From assembly GCF_036014175.1 (NCBI RefSeq), contig NZ_CP107917.1, positions 5,828,001 to 5,892,000 on the forward strand: a stretch of 64,000 bases of DNA, written 5' to 3'. The position numbers and the translations under genes are program-made. The notes beneath the pieces are model-generated. The model ran no database searches and was not told where the DNA came from. It worked only from the letters and a program-made list of their open reading frames with translations. How positions within the stretch are numbered: position 1 is the first letter of the stretch; each line of letters begins with the position of its first letter. Origin of the DNA: Streptomyces sp. NBC_00443. GTDB taxonomy: Bacteria > Actinomycetota > Actinomycetes > Streptomycetales > Streptomycetaceae. Shown piece by piece: positions 33,746-44,603 of this stretch.

Positions 33746-36700
33746 TCAGTCCGTGCCGGGTACCTCGGTGGCGACGCCCGGCATGCCCAGCGACAGATGG
33801 GCGATCTGCGAGTCGCTCAGCGCGCCCTGGAAGGCCCACACGTCGTCGATGGCGCCGGGCCAGTACTCGCCCCACGCGCCGGCCGTCCTGGCCCGGCCGA
33901 TCTGCAGTCCGCCCGAGGCCTTGTACGACAGGACGTTCTCGGACCACGACAGCCGGTCCGCGCAGGTGGTGTCGTCGGACACGCCGTCACCGTCGGCGTC
34001 CGCGCAGGCGACCTCCTCCAGCTGCCCGTTCACATAGAGCCGGGCCTCCTTGGCGAAGCCGTCGTACACGAGCGTCAGATGATTCCAGTCCCGTGCGTCG
34101 TAGAACTGCTGGTTCTCGGTGCGTACGACGGTGGCGTCCGCCGCGTCGGAGTCCGGCATCGAGATCTGCCAGCGCCCGGCACCCGCCTGGCCCGCGGCGG
34201 CCGGGACGTGCCGGACCGCGAAGGCGCTGTTGGAGGCGCCCGGTGCGCTCAGGACGGCCGCGCCGGCGGTCGGTTCGGCGGCGGACTGGGCCCAGCCCAT
34301 CACCGTGAAGCTGGTGCTCGTGTCGACGGGCGACGTGGCGGTGGCCGCGTAGTCGTCGACACCGTCCAGTTCCAGGGCGCCGTTGTCGACCCAGCCGAAC
34401 CCTGTCTTCGCGCCGCCGCCCAGGGTCAGCGCCCTGTTCTCGGCGGCGTCCGGGCTGGTGGCCGGGGTGGAGGTGGTCGCCTCGTCCAGCAGCCAGCGGC
34501 CCTTGACCAGCGGCCGCTGCCGGAACATCTGCCGGACCTCGTCGGCGGAGATGGGCCGGTCGAACAGGCTCACCTCGTCGATCTGGCCCGCGAAGAACGA
34601 TCCGGGTGCGCCGTCGTAGGATCCGGCGCCGATCTGCACCGCGCCGCCCGCGTACCAGCCGGCCTGCAGATCGGTCTCGCCCGCCTTGACGCCGTTGACG
34701 TACAGGGTGAGCTTGTTCGCGACGGTGTCGTGCACGCCCATCAGGTGGGTCCAGGTGTCGCCGAAGGCGGTCTGCCCGTCGGCCTGCATCGCCCGGATCG
34801 GGGTGGCGGTCGAGGTGTCCGACGAGTACTGGTTGACCGCCCACCGGTCGTACGTCTTGGAGTAGTACAGCTCCAGGCCCGGCCGGTGAGTGCCCGCCTG
34901 GGCCACGACGACCGCGGCGTGATCGGGCTTCGTCTTGGGCAGCTTGGCCCAGGCGGAGACCGCGAAGCTGCGCTGGTTGTTCAGCAGCGGCCGCCCCGTG
35001 GAGGCGTAGTCGTCGTTCCCGTCGAGGGTCAGGGCCTTGCCCGCGATGCCGGGCTGCCCCGGCGTGACGCCTCCGGAGAACGTCGCGGACGCGACCTCCG
35101 CGGCACCGGTCAGGACGGTCGTGGCGTTGCCCGCGCTGTCCGTGGCCTGCTCGTCCAGCGGGAACACCGCCCGTGCGCTGCGGCCCGAGATGAGCGAGTC
35201 CTTGCCGTAGAGTCGGGTCACCTCGCCGGACGACACCGGCTTGTCGAAGATCTGCAACTCGTCGATCGCGCCGGGGAAGAACGACCCCGGCTGGCCGCTG
35301 TAGGAGCCGGCGCCGATCTGGAGCCCGCGCCGCGCGTCCCAGGGCGAGTCGTACGTCGTGGTCCCGGCCAGCTGTCCGTTGACGTACAGGTTCATCTCGT
35401 CGCTGGTTGCGCTGTAGGAGCCCACCAGGTGGGTCCATTCACTGGCCTTGACGCCGCCCGGCGCCGCCTGCATGGCCCGTACGATGCCCGCGCCCGCGGT
35501 GTCGGACGTGTACTGGTTGAACGCCCACCGGTCGTACGTCTTCGAGTAGTACAGCTCGAACCCCGGGGAGTGATTGCCGGGCTGCGCCGCGATGACCGCC
35601 GCGTGGTCCGGCACCGCCGACAGCTTCGCCCATGCCGAGACCGCGAAGCCGGTCGAGGTGTCCACCGTGGGGATGTCGGTGACCGCGTGGTCGTCGACGC
35701 CGTCGAACGACGCCGCGCTCCCCTTGGCCCCGGCCACGCCGAGGGTGACACCGCCGCGCAGTTCGGCGGTGCGCTCCGGCGCCGAGCCCTTGGCCGCGCT
35801 CGCCCCGGCGCCCTCGTCCAACTGCCAGGTCGCCCGCTCGGGCTGGCCGGCCTTGACCCGGAACTGGTAGGTACGGATCTCGCTGTCGTTCCCCGCCGAG
35901 TCGAACGCCTGCGCGGTGATGAAGTTGAGCCCGGCCTTGGCGGGCAGCACGGCGGCCGTCTTCAGCGCACCGGAGGACGTGGTCAGAGTGTTCTTCGAGG
36001 TCGGGTCGCCGTTGATGCCGAACCAGTACTTCGTCACGTCGGTCTCGGCCGCGTCGATGTCGAAGAAGCCGTACTTGCCGACGCCGTCGTACCACGGGTC
36101 CTCGGGGTTCTCCGGGTCGGAGGCCGGGTACTCACCGGACTTGATCGTCGGGGCCTTGGGCACCTTGGTGTCGTAGACGAAGTAGCAGCCCGTGGGGTCA
36201 CCGGTGTACGACCACGGCGAGTACTGGCCACCGTCGTAGGACCGCGCGTACCAGTGGACCGTCTTGTTCGCGGTGACCGAGGGCAGCGTGATGGAGAAGT
36301 CCGAGCCGGACTTCTTGTACGAGGTCAGCGCCGGCTTCCACCGGGCGATGAGGCCCTTGCCGTCACCCGAGTCCCACATGGCCTGGAACTGGACGGCGAC
36401 GTTGTCCCCGTCCGGGTCGGTGATGTTGTTCGCGTAGATCTTGCCCAGTGTGCGCACACGGGCGGGAGCGGAGGGCTTCTTGCAGGTGCCGCCGTACTCC
36501 ATCGTCAGCTGCGACATCTTGATCTGGGACGGCGGGCGGTTGTACTTGACCCGGAGGAACGCGTCGTCCGAGAAGCGCTTCCAGGCGTACTCGTCCGTCT
36601 CGCTGGACGCCCGCAGACCGAAGTTCATCGCCGGCCACTTGCCGTTGGCGGCCTGCTGGACGGCGGAGCGCACGTCGAACTCAGCGTCCTTGGCCGCGCA

Positions 36701-38029
36701 GCCGTCGTAGCCGTAGGCGAAGCTCTCCGTCTTCAGGTGGTCGTTCCAGAAGCTCGACTTGTCCTGGGAGTTCCAGGTGGTCGACGAGCTGATGTCATCG
36801 GTGAGCCACAGCTGCACCCCGCGGTCCGAGCACGACGCCGACCAGGTGTTGCGCACCACGAACTCGGCCGACAGGATGCTCCGTCCCGCGAACTTGGAGA
36901 CCGGAATGCGGTAGAAGACCCGCTTGGTGTCGTACGGCTGGCAGTAGTGCCAGCCGCAGTACCCCATGCCGGCGGTGGACTCGCCGTTGAACTTCCACTG
37001 CGGCGACGACGCCCAGTACTTGGACACCATCGTCCAGGCGGTCGCCTTGGGCGAGTACCACTGTGGGTCGATGAAGACGGGGTACTGCGTGTCCGGGCCC
37101 TTCAGGACGCCCTCGTCCGGCGTGAGCACCAGTTCGCGGCCGGTGGCGGGAAGTTCCACACCGACGGGCGCGAGCTTGCCGGACTCGCCGGCACCGGGCT
37201 CGCCCTCCTGGGCGGCTGCCTTGGCGCCGGAGGACAGGGCCGACACGCTCTTCCTGGCGGCGGCCGTGCTCTGGCCGGGGCTGGAGTCCCACATGACCGG
37301 CTTGGGCGCCTCGAACACCGCGCCTCCGGCGCCCTCGTCGACCGCTTCCAGGCCGCCGGACGCCGTCTCGCGTACGTCAAGACCCTGGGCGGACAGCTTC
37401 AGCCGCAGCTCGGCGAGGGCCGGACTGGCCGCCGCCTCGGCCGACTTGACCACGAGCAGCTGGGTGAAGCCGTCCTCCTGCGCGCCCATCCGCAGATCCA
37501 CGTCCGGCAGGACGTTGCGGTAGGTCGCGGTCTCCGCGTCGAGTTCCGGCGCCGGAAGAGGCGTCGGCCAGGTCAGGGCGAGTTCACGTCCGGCGCGCTC
37601 CATGCGCACCAGCGGTTTGTTCCCGCCGCCGGAGAACTCCAGCCGGACCGTGGTGGCCCCGGGCGCGACCATCCCATCGGCGATCTTCGCCAGGCCGGTG
37701 TCGATCGGCTTCCAGGCGCCGTCGATCCGGGCGCGTACGGGACGCAGGTGCTCCCGCGCCTCCAGCTTGCCGTCCGGTGTCGCGTACACCTCGCTGCTCT
37801 CGCCGCGCAGCGACACGATCTCCACGTTCGTACCGGTCCGCTCGGCCTTCGCGAGCGCCTCGGCCTCTGTCAACGTGTCCGCGCCCGTGGCCTGTTCGGC
37901 CGCCGCCGGCGGGGCCGTGGCCGGTGCGGCCCCCGCCGTCGGCGGCAGACCGCCGACCATGCCGACACTCAGCGCCACGGACAGCGCCCCGCCCGCGATC
38001 CGTCTTCGCGGCTTGCCCGTTGTGTTCAC
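33746..38029 (-). CDS. Giant secreted LamG-repeat protein preceding the RHS toxin
   Basis: This 1427-residue protein has an N-terminal signal (IAGGALSVALSVGMVGGLPPTAGA). A region typical of actinomycete wall-associated proteins follows (about 40-620, including ADTLTEAEALAKAERTGTNVEI). Three LamG-like jellyroll domains cover about residues 745-1425. Two are close copies (each with HAAVI/VVAQ-type strand, ELYYSKTYDRWAxNQY and LYVNGxxAG), and the third is more diverged. GTG 38029 has GGGCGGGGAT upstream. The RHS toxin gene begins 115 bp downstream on the same strand, so they probably share a transcript. Such LamG proteins commonly precede RHS genes in Streptomyces. A role in presenting or docking the toxin is inference. 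Confidence 0.85.
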   Translation of the reverse strand: MNTTGKPRRRIAGGALSVALSVGMVGGLPPTAGAAPATAPPAAAEQATGADTLTEAEALAKAERTGTNVEIVSLRGESSEVYATPDGKLEAREHLRPVRARIDGAWKPIDTGLAKIADGMVAPGATTVRLEFSGGGNKPLVRMERAGRELALTWPTPLPAPELDAETATYRNVLPDVDLRMGAQEDGFTQLLVVKSAEAAASPALAELRLKLSAQGLDVRETASGGLEAVDEGAGGAVFEAPKPVMWDSSPGQSTAAARKSVSALSSGAKAAAQEGEPGAGESGKLAPVGVELPATGRELVLTPDEGVLKGPDTQYPVFIDPQWYSPKATAWTMVSKYWASSPQWKFNGESTAGMGYCGWHYCQPYDTKRVFYRIPVSKFAGRSILSAEFVVRNTWSASCSDRGVQLWLTDDISSSTTWNSQDKSSFWNDHLKTESFAYGYDGCAAKDAEFDVRSAVQQAANGKWPAMNFGLRASSETDEYAWKRFSDDAFLRVKYNRPPSQIKMSQLTMEYGGTCKKPSAPARVRTLGKIYANNITDPDGDNVAVQFQAMWDSGDGKGLIARWKPALTSYKKSGSDFSITLPSVTANKTVHWYARSYDGGQYSPWSYTGDPTGCYFVYDTKVPKAPTIKSGEYPASDPENPEDPWYDGVGKYGFFDIDAAETDVTKYWFGINGDPTSKNTLTTSSGALKTAAVLPAKAGLNFITAQAFDSAGNDSEIRTYQFRVKAGQPERATWQLDEGAGASAAKGSAPERTAELRGGVTLGVAGAKGSAASFDGVDDHAVTDIPTVDTSTGFAVSAWAKLSAVPDHAAVIAAQPGNHSPGFELYYSKTYDRWAFNQYTSDTAGAGIVRAMQAAPGGVKASEWTHLVGSYSATSDEMNLYVNGQLAGTTTYDSPWDARRGLQIGAGSYSGQPGSFFPGAIDELQIFDKPVSSGEVTRLYGKDSLISGRSARAVFPLDEQATDSAGNATTVLTGAAEVASATFSGGVTPGQPGIAGKALTLDGNDDYASTGRPLLNNQRSFAVSAWAKLPKTKPDHAAVVVAQAGTHRPGLELYYSKTYDRWAVNQYSSDTSTATPIRAMQADGQTAFGDTWTHLMGVHDTVANKLTLYVNGVKAGETDLQAGWYAGGAVQIGAGSYDGAPGSFFAGQIDEVSLFDRPISADEVRQMFRQRPLVKGRWLLDEATTSTPATSPDAAENRALTLGGGAKTGFGWVDNGALELDGVDDYAATATSPVDTSTSFTVMGWAQSAAEPTAGAAVLSAPGASNSAFAVRHVPAAAGQAGAGRWQISMPDSDAADATVVRTENQQFYDARDWNHLTLVYDGFAKEARLYVNGQLEEVACADADGDGVSDDTTCADRLSWSENVLSYKASGGLQIGRARTAGAWGEYWPGAIDDVWAFQGALSDSQIAHLSLGMPGVATEVPGTD

Positions 38030-38211
38030 ATCCCCGCCCGTCAAATGAAGATCCAATGAAAATCCACCGGACCGTACTTTGCGAGGGCGTGACCTTTCCA
38101 GGGACAAAATCAGCTATTTGGAAAGGAAGTTTCACTGAAATGCGTGACTACAGCCACATTCCTGAAGGGTTGTATGGCGGGCGGTCTCAACTTGGCTTCG
38201 ATACCGGTGAA

Positions 38212-39372
38212 TCAGCCCACCAGCCCCAACTCCCTCGCGATCAGCATCCGCTGCACCTCGCTCGTGCCCTCCCCGATCTCCAGGATCTTGGAGTCGCGCC
38301 ACATGCGGGCCACCGGGTACTCGTTCATGAAGCCGTAGCCGCCGTGGACCTGGGTGGCGTCACGGGCGTTGTCCACCGCGATCGTGGAGGAGTACAGCTT
38401 CGCGAGTGCCGCCTCCTTCTTGAAGGGCTCCCCGGACACCAGGCGTGAGGCCGCGTCGCGCCAGGCAAGGCGGGCCGTGTGGGCCTTCATCTCCATGTCG
38501 GCGATCTTGAACTGGATGGCCTGGTTGGCGCCGATGGGGCGGCCGAAGGCGTGGCGTTCCTTGGCGTACTTCACCGACTCGTCCACACAGCCCTGCGCCA
38601 GGCCCGTCGCGAGTGCCGCGATGGCGATGCGGCCCTCGTCCAGGATGCGCAGGAACTGGGCGTACCCGCGGCCCTCCTCGCCCAGGAGGTTGGCCGCCGG
38701 GACGCGGACGTCGGCGAAGGACAGCTCACGGGTGTCGGAGGCGTTCCAGCCGACCTTGGAGTAGGGGGCCGCGACCGTGAAACCGGGCGTGCCGGACGGG
38801 ACGATGATGGACGAGATGAGCGGCTTGCCGTCCGGCTTGCGGCCCGTCACCGCCGTGACCGTGACCAGGCCGGTGACGTCCGTGCCGGAGTTGGTGATGA
38901 AGCACTTGGTGCCGTTGATCACCCACTCGTTCGTCGACTCGTCCAGGCGGGCCGTGGTGCGCGTCGCGCCCGCGTCCGAGCCGCCGTCGGGCTCGGTCAG
39001 GCCGAAGGCGCCGAGCATCTCGCCGGAGCAGAGGCGGGGAAGCCACTCCCGCTTCTGGGCGTCCGTGCCGAAGAGGTGGATCGGCATCGCGCCGAGGGAG
39101 ACGCCCGCTTCGAGCGTGATGGCGACCGAGGAGTCCACGCGGGCGAGCTCCTCCAGCGCGATGCCGAGCGCCAGGTAGTCACCGCCCATGCCGCCGTACT
39201 CCTCGGGGAACGGCAGGCCGAACAGGCCCATGCGGCCCATCTCCCGCACGATCTCGTACGGGAACTCATGGCGCTCGTAGAAGTCGCCGATCTTGGGCGC
39301 CACGACATCGTGGGCGAACGCCTCCACCGTGCGGCGGAGTTCCTCCAGTTCGAGGGAGAGACGGTGGTCCAT
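38212..39372 (-). CDS. acdH: AcdH, acyl-CoA dehydrogenase of branched-chain catabolism
   Basis: This 386-residue flavoenzyme makes the alpha-beta double bond in isovaleryl-CoA and related branched short-chain acyl-CoAs. The acyl-CoA dehydrogenase signatures are FGLTEPDGGSDAGATRTTA near residue 125 and QVHGGYGFMNEYPVARMWRD near 340. Catalytic Glu should be the one in the EGTSEVQRM end motif region or nearby, as in the isovaleryl class; this needs alignment. The ATG at 39372 is 6 bp after the HMG-CoA lyase stop. In this operon it is the natural first enzyme of leucine breakdown. From memory it is SCO2779. Confidence 0.9.
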   Translation of the reverse strand: MDHRLSLELEELRRTVEAFAHDVVAPKIGDFYERHEFPYEIVREMGRMGLFGLPFPEEYGGMGGDYLALGIALEELARVDSSVAITLEAGVSLGAMPIHLFGTDAQKREWLPRLCSGEMLGAFGLTEPDGGSDAGATRTTARLDESTNEWVINGTKCFITNSGTDVTGLVTVTAVTGRKPDGKPLISSIIVPSGTPGFTVAAPYSKVGWNASDTRELSFADVRVPAANLLGEEGRGYAQFLRILDEGRIAIAALATGLAQGCVDESVKYAKERHAFGRPIGANQAIQFKIADMEMKAHTARLAWRDAASRLVSGEPFKKEAALAKLYSSTIAVDNARDATQVHGGYGFMNEYPVARMWRDSKILEIGEGTSEVQRMLIARELGLVG

Positions 39373-39378
39373 GGCTGT

Positions 39379-40311
39379 TCACTGCTCCTTGTGGGACAGG
39401 GCTCGTACGGTGCGGGAAGGGCTGGGTCGGCCCAGTTGCTCGGCCATCCACGCGCTTGTGGCGACTAGGCGGTCGAGGTCGACTCCGGTGTCGATGCCGA
39501 GGCCCCGCAGCATCCACACGAGGTCTTCGGTGGCGAGGTTGCCGGTGGCGGACTTGGCGTAGGGGCAGCCGCCGAGGCCGCCGGCGGAGGCGTCGACGGT
39601 GGTGACGCCGTGTTCCAGGGCGGCGTAGGTGTTGGCCAGCGCCTGGCCGTAGGTGTCGTGGAAGTGGACGCCGATGACGTTCGTGGGGACGCCCTCCTCG
39701 TTCAGCATGGAGAGGAGTTCCAGCACATGTCCGGGCGTGGCGACGCCGATCGTGTCGCCCAGGCTGAGTTCGTCGCAGCCCATGTCCCGCAGCGCCCTGC
39801 ACACGCGGACCACCTGGTGGATCGGGACCGCGCCCTCCCAAGGGTCGCCGAAGCACATGGAGACATAGCCGCGGACATGGACGTGCTCGGCCTTGGCGCG
39901 GGCCACGACCGGCTCGAACACCGCCAGTGACTCGTCGAGCGTCCGGTTGAGGTTGGCCTTGGCGAAGGACTCCGTGGCGCTGGCGAAGACGGCGACCCGG
40001 CGGGCGCCGAGGGCCAGGGCACGGTCCAGGCCGCGGTCGTTGGGGACCAGCACGGGGAGCGCCACCGGGAGGTCGCTGACGAGCGGGAACAGTTCTTCCG
40101 CGTCGGCCAGTTGGGGCACCCACTTGGGGTGGACGAAGCTGGTGGCCTCGATCGTCGTCAGCCCCGCCTCGGCGAGGCGGCGCACGAACTCCGCCTTGAC
40201 CTCGGTCGGCACGGTCGACTTCTCGTTCTGCAGGCCGTCGCGCGCGCCGACCTCGTGGATGCGGACCCGGGCGGGCAGGTCCGCGGCAGGCACCGTCATG
40301 GGCAGCGTCAT
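39379..40311 (-). CDS. Hydroxymethylglutaryl-CoA lyase
   Basis: This 310-residue TIM-barrel lyase splits HMG-CoA to acetoacetate and acetyl-CoA, the last step of leucine degradation. Motifs are HEVGARDGLQNE near residue 18 (catalytic Arg/Asp), HFHDTYGQALANTYAAL near 215 (metal ligands) and GGLGGCPYAKSATGN near 245, with the catalytic Cys. The ATG at 40311 overlaps the stop of the carboxylase alpha gene (ATGA), so they are coupled. No methylglutaconyl-CoA hydratase gene is seen in the operon; that step must be supplied elsewhere. Confidence 0.93.
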   Translation of the reverse strand: MTLPMTVPAADLPARVRIHEVGARDGLQNEKSTVPTEVKAEFVRRLAEAGLTTIEATSFVHPKWVPQLADAEELFPLVSDLPVALPVLVPNDRGLDRALALGARRVAVFASATESFAKANLNRTLDESLAVFEPVVARAKAEHVHVRGYVSMCFGDPWEGAVPIHQVVRVCRALRDMGCDELSLGDTIGVATPGHVLELLSMLNEEGVPTNVIGVHFHDTYGQALANTYAALEHGVTTVDASAGGLGGCPYAKSATGNLATEDLVWMLRGLGIDTGVDLDRLVATSAWMAEQLGRPSPSRTVRALSHKEQ

Positions 40312-42260
40312 CGGTCCTCCTCCACCGGGGTGATGACCGCCAGGACCTGGTCCATGGCGACCGTCGTGCCGGGTGTGACGTCCAGTTCGGCGACCGTGCC
40401 GGCGTGCGGGGCGGAGATGACGTGCTCCATCTTCATCGCCTCGACGACCAGCAGGCTCTGCCCGGCGGCCACTTCGTCCCCCACGGCCACCTTCACGACG
40501 GTGACCGTCCCCGGCATCGGCGCGGTGAGGGAGTCGGCGCCGGAGTGCGCGGCTCCGGTCAGGGACGCGGCGACCGGGTCGTGGTCGCGCACGTGCCAGG
40601 CGTCGCCGTCCCGGCCCAGCCAGGTGCCGTCCGGCAGGGCGGCGAGCTCGAAGGTGTGCCGGACGCCGTCCAGGGTCACCGACACCCGACCGCCCGCGAC
40701 GGTGGCGGAGCCGCGCGGGGCGTACTCCACCGGGTCCTGCACCCGCAGCGGGAATCCGACGGGCTTCGGGGTCCCGCCGAGCCGCCAGCCGCTCGGCACC
40801 GAGAACGGATCCGTCCAGCCGCCGCCCGCCGGCTGCAGCGCCTCCAGCCGTACGGCCGCCGCCGCCTCGTAGACCTCGTCGGGTACGTCCGTGCCGACCA
40901 GATCGTCCACCACGCGCTCGACCAGCCCGGTGTCCAACTCGCCCGTCACGACCGCCGGATGCGCGAGCAGCCGCCGCAGGAACCCGGCGTTCGTCTGCAC
41001 GCCCAGCGTGACCGTCTGAGCGAGAGCCGCCCGGAGCTTGCGCAGCGCCGTGGCGCGGTCGGGGCCGTACGCGATCACCTTGGACAGCATCGGGTCGTAC
41101 AGGCTGCCGACCTCGGTGCCCTCGCTGAGTCCGGAGTCGGTGCGGATGCCGTCGCCCTGGGGCTCGCGCAGCTTGAGGACCGTGCCGCCCGAGGGGAGGA
41201 ACCCGCGCGCGGGGTCCTCGGCACAGATGCGGGCCTCTACCGCGTGCCCGGTGAGGCGTACGTCCTCCTGCGCGAAGGCCAGCGGCTCGCCCGCCGCCAC
41301 CCGCAGCTGCCACTCCACCAGGTCCAGGCCGGTGATGAGCTCGGTGACCGGGTGCTCGACCTGGAGGCGGGTGTTCATCTCCATGAAGTAGTACGAGGAC
41401 GGGTCGCTGCCCGGCACGATGAACTCCACCGTGCCCGCGCCCCGGTACCCGCAGGAGCGGGCCGCCTGCACGGCCGCCTCGCCCATCGCCGCCCGGGTCG
41501 CCTCGTCGAGCAGCACACTGGGCGCCTCCTCGATGATCTTCTGGTGCCGGCGCTGGAGGGAGCACTCGCGCTCCCCGAGGTGGACCACGTGCCCGTGGCC
41601 GTCGGCCAGGACCTGGATCTCGATGTGCCGGGGCCGGTCGATCCACCGCTCGACGAGGAGCGTGTCGTCACCGAAGGAGGCGCGGGCCTCACGGCGGGCG
41701 GCGGCGATCTCGTCGCCCAGCACGGCCGCGTCCCGCACCAGCCGCATGCCCTTGCCGCCACCGCCGGCCGACGGCTTGAGCAGCACGGGCATGCCGATCT
41801 CGCGGGCGGCGTCGGCGAGTTGGGTGTCCGTGAGCCCGCTGCCGCTGGAGCCCGGGACGACCGGGACGCCGGCCGCCTTCACCGTCTCCTTGGCCCGGAT
41901 CTTGTCGCCCATCAGCGAGATGGCGTCGGCGGGCGGTCCGATGAAGACCAGCCCGGCGTCGGCGCAGGCGCGCGCGAAGCCGGCGTTCTCCGCGAGGAAG
42001 CCGTAACCCGGGTGGACGGCCTGGGCGCCGGTGCGGGCCGCCGCCTCCAGCAGTCGCTCCACGGACAGATAGCTCTCGGCCGCCGGCGCCGGACCGATCC
42101 GTACCGCCGTGTCGGCCTCCCGGACATGGCGGGCGTCGGCGTCCGCGTCGGAGAAGACGGCCACCGAGCGCACGCCCAGCGAGCGGAGCGTACGGATCAC
42201 GCGGACGGCGATCTCGCCCCGGTTGGCCACGAGGACCGTGTCGAACATGGTCTGCGTCAT
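40308..42260 (-). CDS. Biotin-dependent acyl-CoA carboxylase alpha subunit (methylcrotonyl-CoA type)
   Basis: This 650-residue protein carries biotin carboxylase (about 5-450, ATP-grasp with LLKPSAGGGGKGMRLV and the FMEMNTRLQVEHPVTE segment), a linker domain, and biotin carrier (about 580-650). The biotinyl Lys is in VVEAMKMEHV. It carboxylates biotin for transfer by the beta subunit in the next gene upstream. ATG 42260 is preferred because GAGGGGGA lies eight bases upstream; the frame opens at 42278. Context with acdH and HMG-CoA lyase points to 3-methylcrotonyl-CoA rather than acetyl- or propionyl-CoA. Confidence 0.9.
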   Translation of the reverse strand: MTQTMFDTVLVANRGEIAVRVIRTLRSLGVRSVAVFSDADADARHVREADTAVRIGPAPAAESYLSVERLLEAAARTGAQAVHPGYGFLAENAGFARACADAGLVFIGPPADAISLMGDKIRAKETVKAAGVPVVPGSSGSGLTDTQLADAAREIGMPVLLKPSAGGGGKGMRLVRDAAVLGDEIAAARREARASFGDDTLLVERWIDRPRHIEIQVLADGHGHVVHLGERECSLQRRHQKIIEEAPSVLLDEATRAAMGEAAVQAARSCGYRGAGTVEFIVPGSDPSSYYFMEMNTRLQVEHPVTELITGLDLVEWQLRVAAGEPLAFAQEDVRLTGHAVEARICAEDPARGFLPSGGTVLKLREPQGDGIRTDSGLSEGTEVGSLYDPMLSKVIAYGPDRATALRKLRAALAQTVTLGVQTNAGFLRRLLAHPAVVTGELDTGLVERVVDDLVGTDVPDEVYEAAAAVRLEALQPAGGGWTDPFSVPSGWRLGGTPKPVGFPLRVQDPVEYAPRGSATVAGGRVSVTLDGVRHTFELAALPDGTWLGRDGDAWHVRDHDPVAASLTGAAHSGADSLTAPMPGTVTVVKVAVGDEVAAGQSLLVVEAMKMEHVISAPHAGTVAELDVTPGTTVAMDQVLAVITPVEEDR

Positions 42261-42274
42261 CTGCACAGTCCCCC

Positions 42275-43891
<1,617 letters not shown>

Positions 43892-43921
43892 CGTGCGGTC
43901 CCCTCACCCAGTGGTCGACCA

Positions 43922-43937
43922 GTTAATGAGCGTTAAC
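43922..43937. promoter_or_regulatory. TetR-type operator 1 (carboxylase-proximal)
   Basis: GTTAATGAGCGTTAAC fits the palindrome GTTAA-N6-TTAAC exactly. This is, as I remember it, the motif published for the S. avermitilis acyl-CoA repressor AccR. It lies 31 bp before the carboxylase beta start. Confidence 0.8.
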
Positions 43938-43950
43938 GCATTTCCTTCAG

Positions 43951-43966
43951 GTTAACGACCGCTAAC
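43951..43966. promoter_or_regulatory. TetR-type operator 2 (regulator-proximal)
   Basis: GTTAACGACCGCTAAC is a second copy of the same palindrome with one change, 29 bp centre-to-centre from operator 1. It overlaps the likely -35 of the tetR promoter. Confidence 0.75.
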
Positions 43967-43975
43967 CTCCCTGTC

Positions 43976-43981
43976 TAGAAT
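43976..43981 (+). promoter_or_regulatory. -10 element of a leaderless tetR promoter
   Basis: TAGAAT ends seven bases before the ATG at 43989. That is the distance expected when transcription starts at the start codon. TTAACG at 43952-43957 is a possible -35 with an 18-bp spacer. No Shine-Dalgarno is present. Confidence 0.55.
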
Positions 43982-43988
43982 TGCTTCC

Positions 43989-44585
43989 ATGGCCACCAGA
44001 ACCGACGCCCCGACCCGCCGCGAACAGATCCTCAAGGAGGCCGCGCGGCTCTTCGCCGAGCGTGGATTCCACGGCGTCGGTGTCGACGAGATAGGCGCCG
44101 CCGTGGGCATCAGCGGCCCCGGTCTCTACCGGCACTTCGCCGGCAAGGACGCGATGCTCGCCGAGCTGCTGGTCGGCATCAGCGGCCAGCTGCTGACCGG
44201 CGCGAAGCGGCGCCTCGCGGAGGCCGACGGCGTGCCGCCGGAGGCGGTGCTCGACTCGCTCATCGAGGGCCACATCGACTTCGCCCTCGACGACCGGCCC
44301 CTCATCACCCTGCACGACCGCGAGCTGGACCGCCTGCGCGACAGCGACCGCAAGCTCGTACGGCAGCTCCAGCGGCAGTACGTCGAGCTGTGGGTGGAGG
44401 TGGTGCGCAAGGTGTACCCGGACCTCACGGAGCCGACGGCCCGGTCGGCCGTGCACTCGGTGTTCGGGCTGCTGAACTCGACGCCGCACCTGGGGCGCTC
44501 GGGGTCGCTGCCGGGGCGGGGAGTCACGGCGGTGCTGCTGCACCGGATGGCGCGGGGGGCGTTCGGGGCGGCCGGGATGGAGTGA
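43989..44585 (+). CDS. TetR-family repressor of the acyl-CoA carboxylase operon (AccR-like)
   Basis: This regulator has 198 residues. The N-terminal helix-turn-helix (about 10-56) reads RREQILKEAARLFAERGFHG and GISGPGLYRHFAGKDAML. The C-terminal ligand domain has no conserved motif that I can name. It diverges from the carboxylase-HMG-CoA lyase-acdH operon, with two copies of a GTTAA-N6-TTAAC palindrome between them, so self-repression and repression of the operon are likely. Published AccR binds short-chain acyl-CoAs; that this protein is the orthologue is inference from position and operator. Confidence 0.88.
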   Translation: MATRTDAPTRREQILKEAARLFAERGFHGVGVDEIGAAVGISGPGLYRHFAGKDAMLAELLVGISGQLLTGAKRRLAEADGVPPEAVLDSLIEGHIDFALDDRPLITLHDRELDRLRDSDRKLVRQLQRQYVELWVEVVRKVYPDLTEPTARSAVHSVFGLLNSTPHLGRSGSLPGRGVTAVLLHRMARGAFGAAGME

Positions 44586-44603
44586 GCCGTACGGCTGCCG
44601 GTG

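Noticed and set aside
33797..38059. Very long + strand open frame opposite the LamG gene
   Set aside because: It is an antisense shadow of the minus-strand gene. No motif, signal peptide or start signal supports it.
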